The notes under the pieces: generated by a model | What the model saw: only the letters and a program-made list of their open reading frames with translations | Told to the model about the DNA's origin: nothing | The model's database searches: none | From: Campylobacter concisus | GTDB taxonomy: Bacteria; Campylobacterota; Campylobacteria; Campylobacterales; Campylobacteraceae | Length of the DNA: 6,994 nucleotides | NCBI GenBank assembly: GCA_018375265.1 | Contig: JAHADO010000068.1 | Coordinates: forward strand, 1 to 6,994 | Direction: 5' to 3' | Shown here: piece after piece, positions 1 through 6,616 of the stretch | Layout: every line of letters begins with the position of its first letter | How positions within the stretch are numbered: the first letter of the stretch is position 1 | Translations under genes and position numbers: made by a program

Positions 1-949
1 GACTTAAGCTATCAAGCAGTTCTTCTTTTTTGCAAAGCACAAGGGCATATACGAAATTTTGTAGCTTCTTTATCTCGTCTAAATTTTCATAAAAAATGGC
101 GTTTTCAACCTTTAGCGTGCTATCTTTTGGCAGACAAAATTTAAGCTCGCTCTCGCTGAAATTTCTCCTTAGAAATATACTTTCAGTCAAAAAAAGCTCC
201 TCGTCTTCTTCAGCTATCACCGCTCTAAAACTGCTACCAAAGCCAACTGGCTTAAAGTCTTTGTCGATAAAAACTGGGTCAAAGTGCGATGAAATTCTGC
301 TTTCTGTCACTTTAAAGCCGATATTGTTTTTCTTAAGATAGCCAAGAAGTCCGCAAAACATCCCAGCAAAAACCCGTGGGATGGATAAATTTTGATAGTA
401 TTTGTCGTCGTAAATGAGCGTTGTAAAAAAGATCGAGCTTGGATTTAGCACGCTTATGTTTGTGTCAGTCCAGGCTGTCTCGTAAAGTAGTGAGAGTCTT
501 TGAAGTATCCTTGTATCGTCGCTAAAAAATGTGTCAAACAAATTTGCATGAAAAATTTTGTAAAAAAGCTCGGTTAAATTTTCAGGTATGACGTGGGCGT
601 TTTTTTCAAGGTGCGACTTCTCTAAAAGCGCTTTTATGAAGGGATTGACCGCGCAAAATTTGATATTTTTGTGGATCGCCTCAAAGCGCATGAGCTTGAT
701 GATAGCCGTTTGCAGGCTTGCCACCTTGATAAAGGCTATCTCATCGTCGCTTGGCGTGATCTCTTCTTCGCTAATGATAGCATAGGCACCTTGCTTTATC
801 GCAGGTACGATCTGATCGCTTTGCGTGGCGATGAGAGCGTAGCCTCGTTTTATATTTTTAGCCTCAAACGCGAAGCTAGTCACGCTTGAGATACTTGGGT
901 TGTTTAAAATTTGCCCATTTATTATGTGGGTTAAATTTTCTATCGTCAT
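1..949 (-). CDS. Unknown protein with Mur-ligase-like N-terminus, incomplete at window edge (Cj0837c-like)
   Basis: An open frame runs from the ATG at 949 to the window edge: 316 codons with no stop, and the C-terminus is missing. The start is firm because it directly abuts the metG stop (TAA then ATG), so translation is probably coupled; I see no good Shine-Dalgarno. Residues 1-90 resemble the N-terminal domain of MurE/MurF ligases: a short helix ending in NGQIL, a RGYALIA strand (compare the GDLFVAL motif) and an AIKQGAYAIISEE segment (compare GA-x-A-x-x-x-E). Where Mur ligases carry the TGTNGKT ATP loop, residues 97-111 read KFCAVNPFIKALLEK, with no glycines and no GKT. The remaining ~200 residues show no motif I recognise. 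No signal peptide or clear membrane segment is seen. The family resemblance is my inference by eye; catalysis as a ligase looks excluded. The position next to metG matches an unannotated C. jejuni gene, as I remember it. Confidence 0.85.
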   Translation of the reverse strand, partial: MTIENLTHIINGQILNNPSISSVTSFAFEAKNIKRGYALIATQSDQIVPAIKQGAYAIISEEEITPSDDEIAFIKVASLQTAIIKLMRFEAIHKNIKFCAVNPFIKALLEKSHLEKNAHVIPENLTELFYKIFHANLFDTFFSDDTRILQRLSLLYETAWTDTNISVLNPSSIFFTTLIYDDKYYQNLSIPRVFAGMFCGLLGYLKKNNIGFKVTESRISSHFDPVFIDKDFKPVGFGSSFRAVIAEEDEELFLTESIFLRRNFSESELKFCLPKDSTLKVENAIFYENLDEIKKLQNFVYALVLCKKEELLDSLS

Positions 950-2881
950 TTAGCCAACGATCGCGCCGTTTTTGACCTTGCCCTGCGTGCCAAGAAGCGT
1001 TAGCGAGCCGTCTGATGCGCTTAGGATCATGCCTTGTGAGACATATTTTTTCATCATCGTTCGCTCTTTTAAATTTGCTAAAACGCAAACTTGCTTGCCC
1101 ACAAGCGAGCTAGGCTCATAGTATTTGGCGATGCCAGATAAAATTTGACGTGGCTGCTCCTCGCCAAGATCTATCTTAAATTTAAGCAGTTTATCACTGC
1201 CATCGACCCTTTCGCACTCGAGTACTTCGCCTACTTTTATCACAATTTTGGCAAAGTCATCGATGCTAATGATCTCCTCTTTTTTCTCCTCTTTTGGCTC
1301 AATCTTTGCCTCTACTTTTGACTCTTCTTTTAGTCCTCTTGCCTCGCCCATTAGTTCTTTTTCTATCCTTGGGAAGAGTGGCTCAGTAGCTTTTGCTACA
1401 AAATTTGAAATTTCATTTTTCAATACAAGGCTCTCATAAGAAGCCGTATCTATGCTAAAGCCAAGCGTATCAGCTATCTTAGCGCAAGTTTTTGGCATAG
1501 CTGGGCTAAGCAGTATCGCTACTTTTGCAAGTAAATTTGCACAAAGTGCCACAAGTGCGTTTGCCTCGTCGCTTTTGCCAGCTTTTACAAGCGACCATGG
1601 CTCATACTTCGCAACGGCTGCGTTTGCAAGCGTTACGACCTTCCAAAGATCCTCTAAATAGCGGTTTGTCGCTAAATTTTCTAAATTTTTTATCGCCTCA
1701 TCAAGATAGTCCTTCGCCTCATCAAGCTCGGCTTTATGAAATTTGATCACATCTTTTGAGTCGATCTTGTAGTCGCTATACTTTGCGCTCATGCCAACAA
1801 TTCGGCTTAACAGGTTGCCAAGTCCGTTGCCAAGCTCTGAGTTTATGCGCTCGATCAAGGCTTTTTGGCTGTAGTCGCCATCTTGTCCAAAGGGCACTTC
1901 TCTAAGCAAAAAGTATCTGAAATTTTCAAGTCCATAAGCGTTTGCAACCTCTCTTGGGTTTATGACGTTGCCCTTGCTTTTGCTCATCTTTTCGCCATCT
2001 ATCGTCCACCAGCCGTGCGCTGCGACGTGTTTTGGCAGTGGCAAGCCAAGGCTCATCAAAAATGCCGGCCAATAAACTGCGTGAAAACGTAAAATGTCCT
2101 TGCCGACGATGTGTGTCGTGTGCGGCCAAAAGTCCATTCTAGCGTTATCTCTTGAGTATCCTAGCGTTGTTAGGTAGTTTATGAGCGCGTCAAGCCAGAC
2201 GTACATAACGTGCTTGTCGTCGTTTGCGCTCTTTGGTAGTTTTATACCCCAGTCAAAGCTCGTTCTTGTCACAGAGAGGTCTTTTAGTCCGCCTTTTACA
2301 AAGCTTACGACCTCGTTTTTCTTGCCCTTTGGGATGACGCAAAGCTCGTCGTTTTCATACCATTTTAAAAGCGCGTCTTCATATTTTGAAAGCTTGAAAA
2401 AGTAGCTCTCTTCTTTAACTAAAGATGTCACGCGGCCGCAGTCTGGACAGCGGTTGTCCTCGAGTAGGTCTCTTTGGTTGAAAAATGTCTCGCAGCTAAC
2501 GCAGTAAAAGCCCTCGTACTCGCCCTTGTAGATATCGCCGTTTGCTTGCATCTTTTCAAAGACATTTTGCACGGTTTGCTTGTGCTCTTCGTCGGTTGTT
2601 CTTATGAAGTGGTCGTAGCTTATCTCAAATTCATCCCAAAGTGATCTAAATTTCGCACTGATCTCGTCTGCATACTCTTTTGGCGTCTTGCCTCTCGCGC
2701 GAGCTGCTTGCTCGATCTTTTGACCATGCTCATCTGTGCCGGTCATGAAGTAGGTCTCTTTGCCTTGCAAGCGGTTAAATCTAGCTAGCGTATCAGCGAT
2801 GATAGTCGTGTAGGCGTGGCCGATGTGTGGCACGTCATTTACGTAATAAATCGGAGTGGTTATATAAGCTTTTTCTTTCAT
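950..2881 (-). CDS. metG: Methionyl-tRNA synthetase
   Basis: The enzyme charges initiator and elongator tRNA-Met with methionine using ATP, in the cytoplasm. It is complete at 643 residues. The class I signature HIGH is at residues 19-22 within YYVNDVPHIGHAYT. The connective-peptide zinc knuckle uses C127, C130, C145 and C148. The KMSKS loop is at 298-302, and WLDALINYL (229-237) is a typical MetRS core motif. A helical anticodon-binding domain spans about 340-500. A Lys/Glu-rich linker (about 511-537) leads to a C-terminal EMAP/Trbp111-like tRNA-binding domain (about 541-643), so this is the long, usually dimeric form. The ATG at 2881 has a good Shine-Dalgarno, AAAGGA, at 2887-2892 with 5-base spacing. 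It follows the 72-residue gene by 15 bases and abuts the next gene without a gap. It is very likely the only MetRS of the cell, hence essential (inference). Confidence 0.98.
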   Translation of the reverse strand: MKEKAYITTPIYYVNDVPHIGHAYTTIIADTLARFNRLQGKETYFMTGTDEHGQKIEQAARARGKTPKEYADEISAKFRSLWDEFEISYDHFIRTTDEEHKQTVQNVFEKMQANGDIYKGEYEGFYCVSCETFFNQRDLLEDNRCPDCGRVTSLVKEESYFFKLSKYEDALLKWYENDELCVIPKGKKNEVVSFVKGGLKDLSVTRTSFDWGIKLPKSANDDKHVMYVWLDALINYLTTLGYSRDNARMDFWPHTTHIVGKDILRFHAVYWPAFLMSLGLPLPKHVAAHGWWTIDGEKMSKSKGNVINPREVANAYGLENFRYFLLREVPFGQDGDYSQKALIERINSELGNGLGNLLSRIVGMSAKYSDYKIDSKDVIKFHKAELDEAKDYLDEAIKNLENLATNRYLEDLWKVVTLANAAVAKYEPWSLVKAGKSDEANALVALCANLLAKVAILLSPAMPKTCAKIADTLGFSIDTASYESLVLKNEISNFVAKATEPLFPRIEKELMGEARGLKEESKVEAKIEPKEEKKEEIISIDDFAKIVIKVGEVLECERVDGSDKLLKFKIDLGEEQPRQILSGIAKYYEPSSLVGKQVCVLANLKERTMMKKYVSQGMILSASDGSLTLLGTQGKVKNGAIVG

Positions 2882-2896
2882 ATTTTTCCTTTAAAT

Positions 2897-3115
2897 TTAA
2901 AAATCAAATCCGCCGTCACTGCCGGTGTTGCCTTTTGACATCGAGTTGTAGCAGCTATTTACATACTCTATCCTAGTCTCGCAGTCAAAAAATGCCTCGC
3001 AGTTAAAACAGCTTTTGCGCCCTTTTTGCTCTTGACACTCTTGCATAACTTTTGCCTTTTGCTTTAGGGCTAGCTCAAATGCGTCAAGTGGCTCGTTTGC
3101 TTGTGTTTCTTGCAT
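2897..3115 (-). CDS. Small cysteine-rich protein of unknown function (Cj0839c-like)
   Basis: A 72-residue cytoplasmic protein with no signal peptide or membrane segment. An acidic/Gln-rich helical N-terminus (1-30) is followed by a cysteine cluster: C36-x2-C39-x5-C45-x9-C55, plus C27 upstream. It ends in a Gly-rich, aromatic tail (GGFDF). CxxC plus two further Cys could bind zinc or an iron-sulfur cluster; this is inference, since no characterised family matches by eye. It is real rather than a shadow: its ATG overlaps the fbp stop by one base (TAATG), it fills the fbp-metG gap exactly, and I recall a small hypothetical gene at this place in C. jejuni. The ribosome site is weak (a GAG about nine bases upstream), so it is probably translated by coupling from fbp. 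Confidence 0.85.
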   Translation of the reverse strand: MQETQANEPLDAFELALKQKAKVMQECQEQKGRKSCFNCEAFFDCETRIEYVNSCYNSMSKGNTGSDGGFDF

Positions 3116-3978
3116 TATTTTTGCTCGTAAAATTTATGCAAAAGAGAAATTTCATCACGCGAACCAAAGAAGCATGGCGTAGTTTGGTGAATTTTTTCTA
3201 TTTTTATATCAAAAAGTGTTTGATTTTTGCCATCTGTCGTTGCGCCCTTTGCGTTTTCATATATAAAAGCAAATGGCAACACCTCAAAGACAACCCTTAG
3301 CTTGCCATTTGGATGATCGCTCGTTGCTGGGTAGCTAAAAAGACCGCCACCTTTTAGTAAAATTTGATGCAAGTCGCTCACCATCGCACCTGAGTATCTT
3401 AGCCTGTAGCCATCGTTAAATAGCTCGTTTATGAAGTTTCTATGAGTTTGGCTCCAGCCTTTTTGCGTAGCTCCCGTGGCGTTTAGCTTGCCTTTTTCTT
3501 TTAGCTCAAGCTCTTTTACAAATTTAAACTCGCCATCTTTGCCAAGCCTATAAAATTTAGGCAAAGCACCTTTTTTCTCGGCAACTACTAGCTCAAGCCT
3601 TGGACCATAGATGCTGTAAGCTGCAGCTATTAAATTTTCTGGTTTTACCTCATCTTCGTAGATACCAAAGATCGAGCCAACAGCAAAATTTACATCAACT
3701 AAGCTTGAGCCATCGAGTGGATCGTAAGCGATGATAAATTTAGCATTTTTATTTATCTCAAGCTCGTCATCTTTCTCTTCGCTAATTAGCGCTTTTACAC
3801 ATGAAAGCTGCTTAAATTTAGCCGTGATGATCTCGTCGCTTTTAACATCAAGCTTTAGCTGGGTGTCGCCAGTTGCGTTTTCGTGAGTTGTGTAGCCAAG
3901 ATCGGCGTATTTTATGACCTCGCTTATCTCTTTTGCGATATCTTTAATGGTGTTAAAAATTTGGTTTAGTTCTTGCAT
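3115..3978 (-). CDS. fbp: Fructose-1,6-bisphosphatase, class I
   Basis: This enzyme hydrolyses fructose-1,6-bisphosphate to fructose-6-phosphate, the committed step of gluconeogenesis in the cytoplasm. Campylobacters generally lack phosphofructokinase and so depend on this direction for hexose supply (established for C. jejuni). With the chosen start it has 287 residues, normal for the compact epsilonproteobacterial type. Visible motifs are GDTQLKLDV (37-45), the metal-binding ISEEKD (65-70), the FBPase/IMPase signature YDPLDGSS (85-92), the substrate-binding [12 protein letters not shown] (191-202) with a GGGLFSYP turn (210-217), and metal-ligand E232 in FEVLPFAF. The start is set at 3978 rather than the ATG at 4014. 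This start overlaps the mobB stop by one base (TAATG), has AAAGG seven bases upstream, and gives the family's normal N-terminus. Confidence 0.96.
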   Translation of the reverse strand: MQELNQIFNTIKDIAKEISEVIKYADLGYTTHENATGDTQLKLDVKSDEIITAKFKQLSCVKALISEEKDDELEINKNAKFIIAYDPLDGSSLVDVNFAVGSIFGIYEDEVKPENLIAAAYSIYGPRLELVVAEKKGALPKFYRLGKDGEFKFVKELELKEKGKLNATGATQKGWSQTHRNFINELFNDGYRLRYSGAMVSDLHQILLKGGGLFSYPATSDHPNGKLRVVFEVLPFAFIYENAKGATTDGKNQTLFDIKIEKIHQTTPCFFGSRDEISLLHKFYEQK

Positions 3979-4457
3979 TATACAGCCTTTGCATTTTTTA
4001 TTATCCACGCACAAATAGCGTCTATATCGTCTAAATTTAGATTTGTTATCTCGTAAGGGATCTGCTTTTTATAAGTGGCGATCGCGTCTGAAAAGCTAAG
4101 ATAAGCTTCATCGATCTCACCTCTAAAGACGCTTAGTCTTGGCAGTGGCAGTGTCTTTAGCCCCTCAACTAAGAGCATGTCAAACTCGCCGATCATCCTT
4201 ATGACCTCGTCTATGCCTTGCGAGCTTTGTGAAAAGTAAGTCGTTCTAGTCGGACTCATCACGACTACGTCAGCTCCTGCCTGAGAAAATTTAAAGCTAT
4301 CCTTGCCTTCAACGTCAAATTTGGCCTTGTCGCCTGGGTCGTGTTTGACCACAACGACCTTTAGCCCATCATCTATAAATTTTTTTGCGACTTTTAAGAT
4401 AAGCGTCGTTTTTCCGCTATTTGAGGGGCCAGAAAAAGCAATGGCAAGTCTTTTCAT
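3978..4457 (-). CDS. mobB: Molybdopterin-guanine dinucleotide biosynthesis adapter MobB
   Basis: MobB is a P-loop GTP-binding protein that assists MobA in adding GMP to molybdopterin, giving the guanine dinucleotide cofactor used by nitrate, formate, DMSO/TMAO and sulfite enzymes. It has 159 residues, a usual length. Walker [10 protein letters not shown] lies at 10-18. The VVVKHD strand (35-40) and the [16 protein letters not shown] block (51-66) are characteristic of MobB, and LLVEGLK (95-101) is the conserved Walker B-like strand. The ATG at 4457 has AAGG about six bases upstream. It is the first gene of the left operon, with a TATAAT about 30 bases upstream. The stop is shared with the fbp start (TAATG). 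It is the only molybdenum cofactor gene in view. Confidence 0.95.
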   Translation of the reverse strand: MKRLAIAFSGPSNSGKTTLILKVAKKFIDDGLKVVVVKHDPGDKAKFDVEGKDSFKFSQAGADVVVMSPTRTTYFSQSSQGIDEVIRMIGEFDMLLVEGLKTLPLPRLSVFRGEIDEAYLSFSDAIATYKKQIPYEITNLNLDDIDAICAWIIKNAKAV

Positions 4458-4486
4458 AAGAGCCTTTTTCGTTAAAATTTCTTGCG

Positions 4487-4492
4487 ATTATA
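4487..4492 (-). promoter_or_regulatory. Probable -10 box of the mobB-fbp-metG operon
   Basis: The minus strand reads a perfect TATAAT here, about 30 bases before the mobB ATG. This would give a short leader of roughly 20 bases containing the AAGG ribosome site. Campylobacter sigma-70 promoters usually have a strong -10 and no clear -35 but AT-rich upstream sequence, which is what is seen. No transcript evidence is available. Confidence 0.6.
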
Positions 4493-4533
4493 GCTCATAT
4501 TGGCTTTAAAATTTATGAGTGAAATTTAAAAAA

Positions 4534-4549
4534 TAAAATGCTAAAATGC
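4534..4549 (+). repeat. Tandem duplication of TAAAATGC over the lipoprotein promoter
   Basis: Two perfect head-to-tail copies of the octamer TAAAATGC lie at 4534-4541 and 4542-4549. Each copy contains the -10-like hexamer TAAAAT. The second is also preceded by TG, supplied by the end of the first copy. It may simply be a chance duplication in AT-rich DNA, or give two alternative -10 registers. Confidence 0.6.
4539..4547 (+). promoter_or_regulatory. Probable extended -10 promoter of the lipoprotein gene
   Basis: TGC-TAAAAT forms an extended -10 element (TG at 4539-4540, hexamer at 4542-4547), 31 bases before the ATG at 4579. The upstream region is AT-rich with no clear -35, as usual in Campylobacter. 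Transcription would begin near 4554, leaving a leader of about 25 bases with AAGAG at 4568-4572 as the ribosome site. Confidence 0.5.
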
Positions 4550-4578
4550 GAGAAAATTTAATATTTTAAGAGTTTTTT

Positions 4579-5058
4579 ATGAGAAAATTTACACTATTTT
4601 TTATATTTATTTTGATGATATTTGGTTGTGCTGATCAAAAAGTGATCGTGCATGAGCCATTAAAAAATGAGCTTTTAGCCTACACAAGCAAGAGTGAGAT
4701 CATCGATGGCACCGATAGAACGCTTATAATTGCAACCTATCTAAATCCTATATATAACTCAAATTTAGACGAGAGCAAAGAGCACTTTTTGGTAGCTATA
4801 AACCCAAAAGAGCATGCGCAAAATTTGAGCAATATAAAGGTAAATGGCGACTCGAATGCCACAAGCGCAAGGCTGCTTGATGAAAGTGACGAGATGCTTA
4901 AATTTGCTGGATTTTCTATGCCTTGGGCGGTCTATTACGAAGTGACCGCACCAAGTAAGCAAAGTGATGATCTCGCGCTTAGTTTCGAAATTTATCAGTC
5001 AAAGCCGGTTTTGTTAAATTTTCGAAAAGTTGCGAAATCTTTATACTGGAACCAGTAA
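4579..5058 (+). CDS. Predicted small lipoprotein of unknown function (Cj0842-like)
   Basis: A 159-residue protein with a type II signal peptide: R2-K3, a hydrophobic core (F4-F15), then the lipobox I14-F15-G16-C17. The mature lipoprotein would start at C17, followed by A18 and D19. It is likely membrane anchored and faces the periplasm; Asp at +2 argues for inner-membrane retention by E. coli rules, which may not hold here. The rest looks like alternating beta strands with no motif I recognise, and ends in LNFRKVAKSLYWNQ. The start is supported by AAGAG six bases upstream and an extended -10. It is the only plus-strand gene in the window. Its last ~26 codons overlap the 3' end of slt on the other strand by 80 bases. 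A role with Slt in envelope metabolism is only a guess from position. Confidence 0.88.
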   Translation: MRKFTLFFIFILMIFGCADQKVIVHEPLKNELLAYTSKSEIIDGTDRTLIIATYLNPIYNSNLDESKEHFLVAINPKEHAQNLSNIKVNGDSNATSARLLDESDEMLKFAGFSMPWAVYYEVTAPSKQSDDLALSFEIYQSKPVLLNFRKVAKSLYWNQ

Positions 5059-6616
5059 GCGCCCTATAGATCACGTAGTTTGCAAGCACCTTCTTGCCGT
5101 AGTTTCTAGTCTCAGCAACAGGAACTAGCTCGATCGATAAAAACGGCTCAAATTTACCTTCTTTAAACATATCATCTCTTGTTATGACTTTTTTGGTAAA
5201 GCCGATACCGCCGTTATACGCGTAGGCTGTAAAGAGCGGATGATAGAGAAATTTATCAAGGTAGTTTAGGTGGTGATTTGCAAATTTAAAGGCGACATCA
5301 GTTTTAAAAAGATCGTCTTGGTCAAAATTTGGGATTTTTAGCTCTTTTTTGCCGATCGCATTTGCAAGAAATGGCATAAACTGCATCATGCCAAGGGCGT
5401 AAGAGGTAGAAACGACGCTTGGGATAAAGAGGCTCTCTTGCCTTGCTAGTGCGTAGATCATCGACTTTCGCTCAGTGCTGATGCCCTCAAGCTCTGGTGA
5501 GCTTGGCATCAAAAAGTACTGCTTCTCCCAGCCATGCGCCTTTTGCATGAAGTATGCGTATGCGCCGATGCTCTCGTTTGTGTAAAATTTCATCGCAAAT
5601 TCGCTTGCCTGCGTGGCGTTCATATCCTTTGCAAGGGCTACGGTTTTGTTCCATAAAAATGGATCGCTTACATCAAAATTTTCGATATTTTGCTTGCTAG
5701 GTCTTGGCACGATCACCTCAAGTGGCTCGCCACCTATCATATCTCTAGCATAAAGCGAGTAGATATTTGCGTCCTTGCTAGCGCTTAGCTCCTTTAAAAA
5801 GGCCTCATTTTTGCTTATTTGATACTGCCAAAATGTCGCATTATCCCTTTGCCAAGCCCTCTCAAATGTACTTTTGGCTCTTGCAAAAAGACTAAAGGCG
5901 ATATCGTCTTGACCTAGTAAGATGGCGTTTAGACCAAGTGTAAATGCGTCGCTCTTCTCAGTGACAGCTGGGTTTATATTTAGTAAATTTCTTCTAAAGC
6001 TTTCATATTTTTTATTAAATACGACGTCATTTAGTAAATTTGTAAAGCCCTTTTGCGAGTAGAGTTTGTTCATAAAATTTGCTTCAAAATTTACGCTAAA
6101 AAGAGCACTTTTACTTTGCGGACTTGAAGCGTTAAAAAGCTCTAAAAAGCTCTTTGCATCGTTTGCATTTGCAAAGCTAAGAGCCGGGTTTGGCTCGTTT
6201 AAAGTGCGTAAAATTCTAGCTTTTTCTAGGTTTATGCTTGCAAGATTTGCCGCTAAAATTTCACGAGTTTTGCTATCAAGTTTTAGAGAAAAGCTCATTG
6301 TTGTTAGTAAATTTTGGCAAGCCAAGCTAGCACTTGTGATGTTGCTTGCGTTTATGCCAGGGCACTTGCTAGGGGCTGCTTTGGGAGGTAAAATTTTATT
6401 GATTGATTTTTGAACTAAGCCACTTTTTCTAAAAACGTCGCGTGAAAGCTCTGCTATCTGCTCCTTTGTGTAGCTGCCCTCGTTTATAAGGCGGTTTATG
6501 TAGTAGTCTTTTGCAAGGCTTTTTGGCTCGTTTTTTAGCTCCTCGTAGGTATAAATTTTAGCTAAAAGAGCAACGCAGGCTAAAGAGAGGATACTAAAGT
6601 GACGCAGCAAAAACAA
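4979..6616 (-). CDS. slt: Soluble lytic murein transglycosylase
   Basis: Slt cleaves the MurNAc-GlcNAc bond of peptidoglycan, releasing 1,6-anhydro-muropeptides, and acts in the periplasm in wall turnover and insertion of envelope machines. It has 545 residues. A signal peptide (about 1-19, MFLLRHFSILSLACVALLA) is followed by a long alpha-helical region (about 20-375) like the superhelical ring of Slt enzymes. The C-terminal lysozyme-like domain carries catalytic E394 in ALARQESLF, the SYALGMMQFMP motif (405-415), AYNGG (466-470) and ETRNYGKKVL (502-511). The start is TTG at 6616: TAAGG sits seven bases upstream and an in-frame stop lies just beyond, with no ATG available. It overlaps yggT by 23 bases. 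The C-terminal residues from about 520 are encoded opposite the lipoprotein gene. It corresponds to C. jejuni Cj0843c. Confidence 0.95.
   Translation of the reverse strand: MFLLRHFSILSLACVALLAKIYTYEELKNEPKSLAKDYYINRLINEGSYTKEQIAELSRDVFRKSGLVQKSINKILPPKAAPSKCPGINASNITSASLACQNLLTTMSFSLKLDSKTREILAANLASINLEKARILRTLNEPNPALSFANANDAKSFLELFNASSPQSKSALFSVNFEANFMNKLYSQKGFTNLLNDVVFNKKYESFRRNLLNINPAVTEKSDAFTLGLNAILLGQDDIAFSLFARAKSTFERAWQRDNATFWQYQISKNEAFLKELSASKDANIYSLYARDMIGGEPLEVIVPRPSKQNIENFDVSDPFLWNKTVALAKDMNATQASEFAMKFYTNESIGAYAYFMQKAHGWEKQYFLMPSSPELEGISTERKSMIYALARQESLFIPSVVSTSYALGMMQFMPFLANAIGKKELKIPNFDQDDLFKTDVAFKFANHHLNYLDKFLYHPLFTAYAYNGGIGFTKKVITRDDMFKEGKFEPFLSIELVPVAETRNYGKKVLANYVIYRALTGSSIKISQLFENLTKPALTDKFRN

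Noticed and set aside
96..889. Short plus-strand frames opposite the Mur-like gene
   Set aside because: They mirror a continuous 316-codon minus-strand frame that begins exactly at the metG stop; none has a credible start site.
1248..1661. Plus-strand open frames opposite the metG C-terminal half
   Set aside because: Ser/Phe/Ala-rich low-complexity translations that mirror Lys/Glu codons of metG, with no ribosome site; shadows of the real gene.
3979..4014. Upstream ATG at 4014 that would add 12 residues ([12 protein letters not shown]) to Fbp
   Set aside because: It lies within the end of mobB and gives an N-terminus unlike other FBPases. The ATG at 3978 has AAAGG at good spacing and the TAATG junction.
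4458..4578. Possible small RNA or riboswitch in the 121-base divergent region
   Set aside because: Very AT-rich with no stable stem or conserved aptamer pattern visible; the two promoters and short leaders account for it.
6066..6413. 115-residue plus-strand frame opposite slt
   Set aside because: A shadow of the slt frame: Lys/Ala/Leu/Phe-biased translation with no domain, promoter or ribosome site.
6577..6616. Lipoprotein-type reading of the Slt signal (SLAC, Cys14)
   Set aside because: Ser at -3 and a very short hydrophobic core before Cys14 fit poorly; an ordinary signal peptide ending near A19 is more natural.
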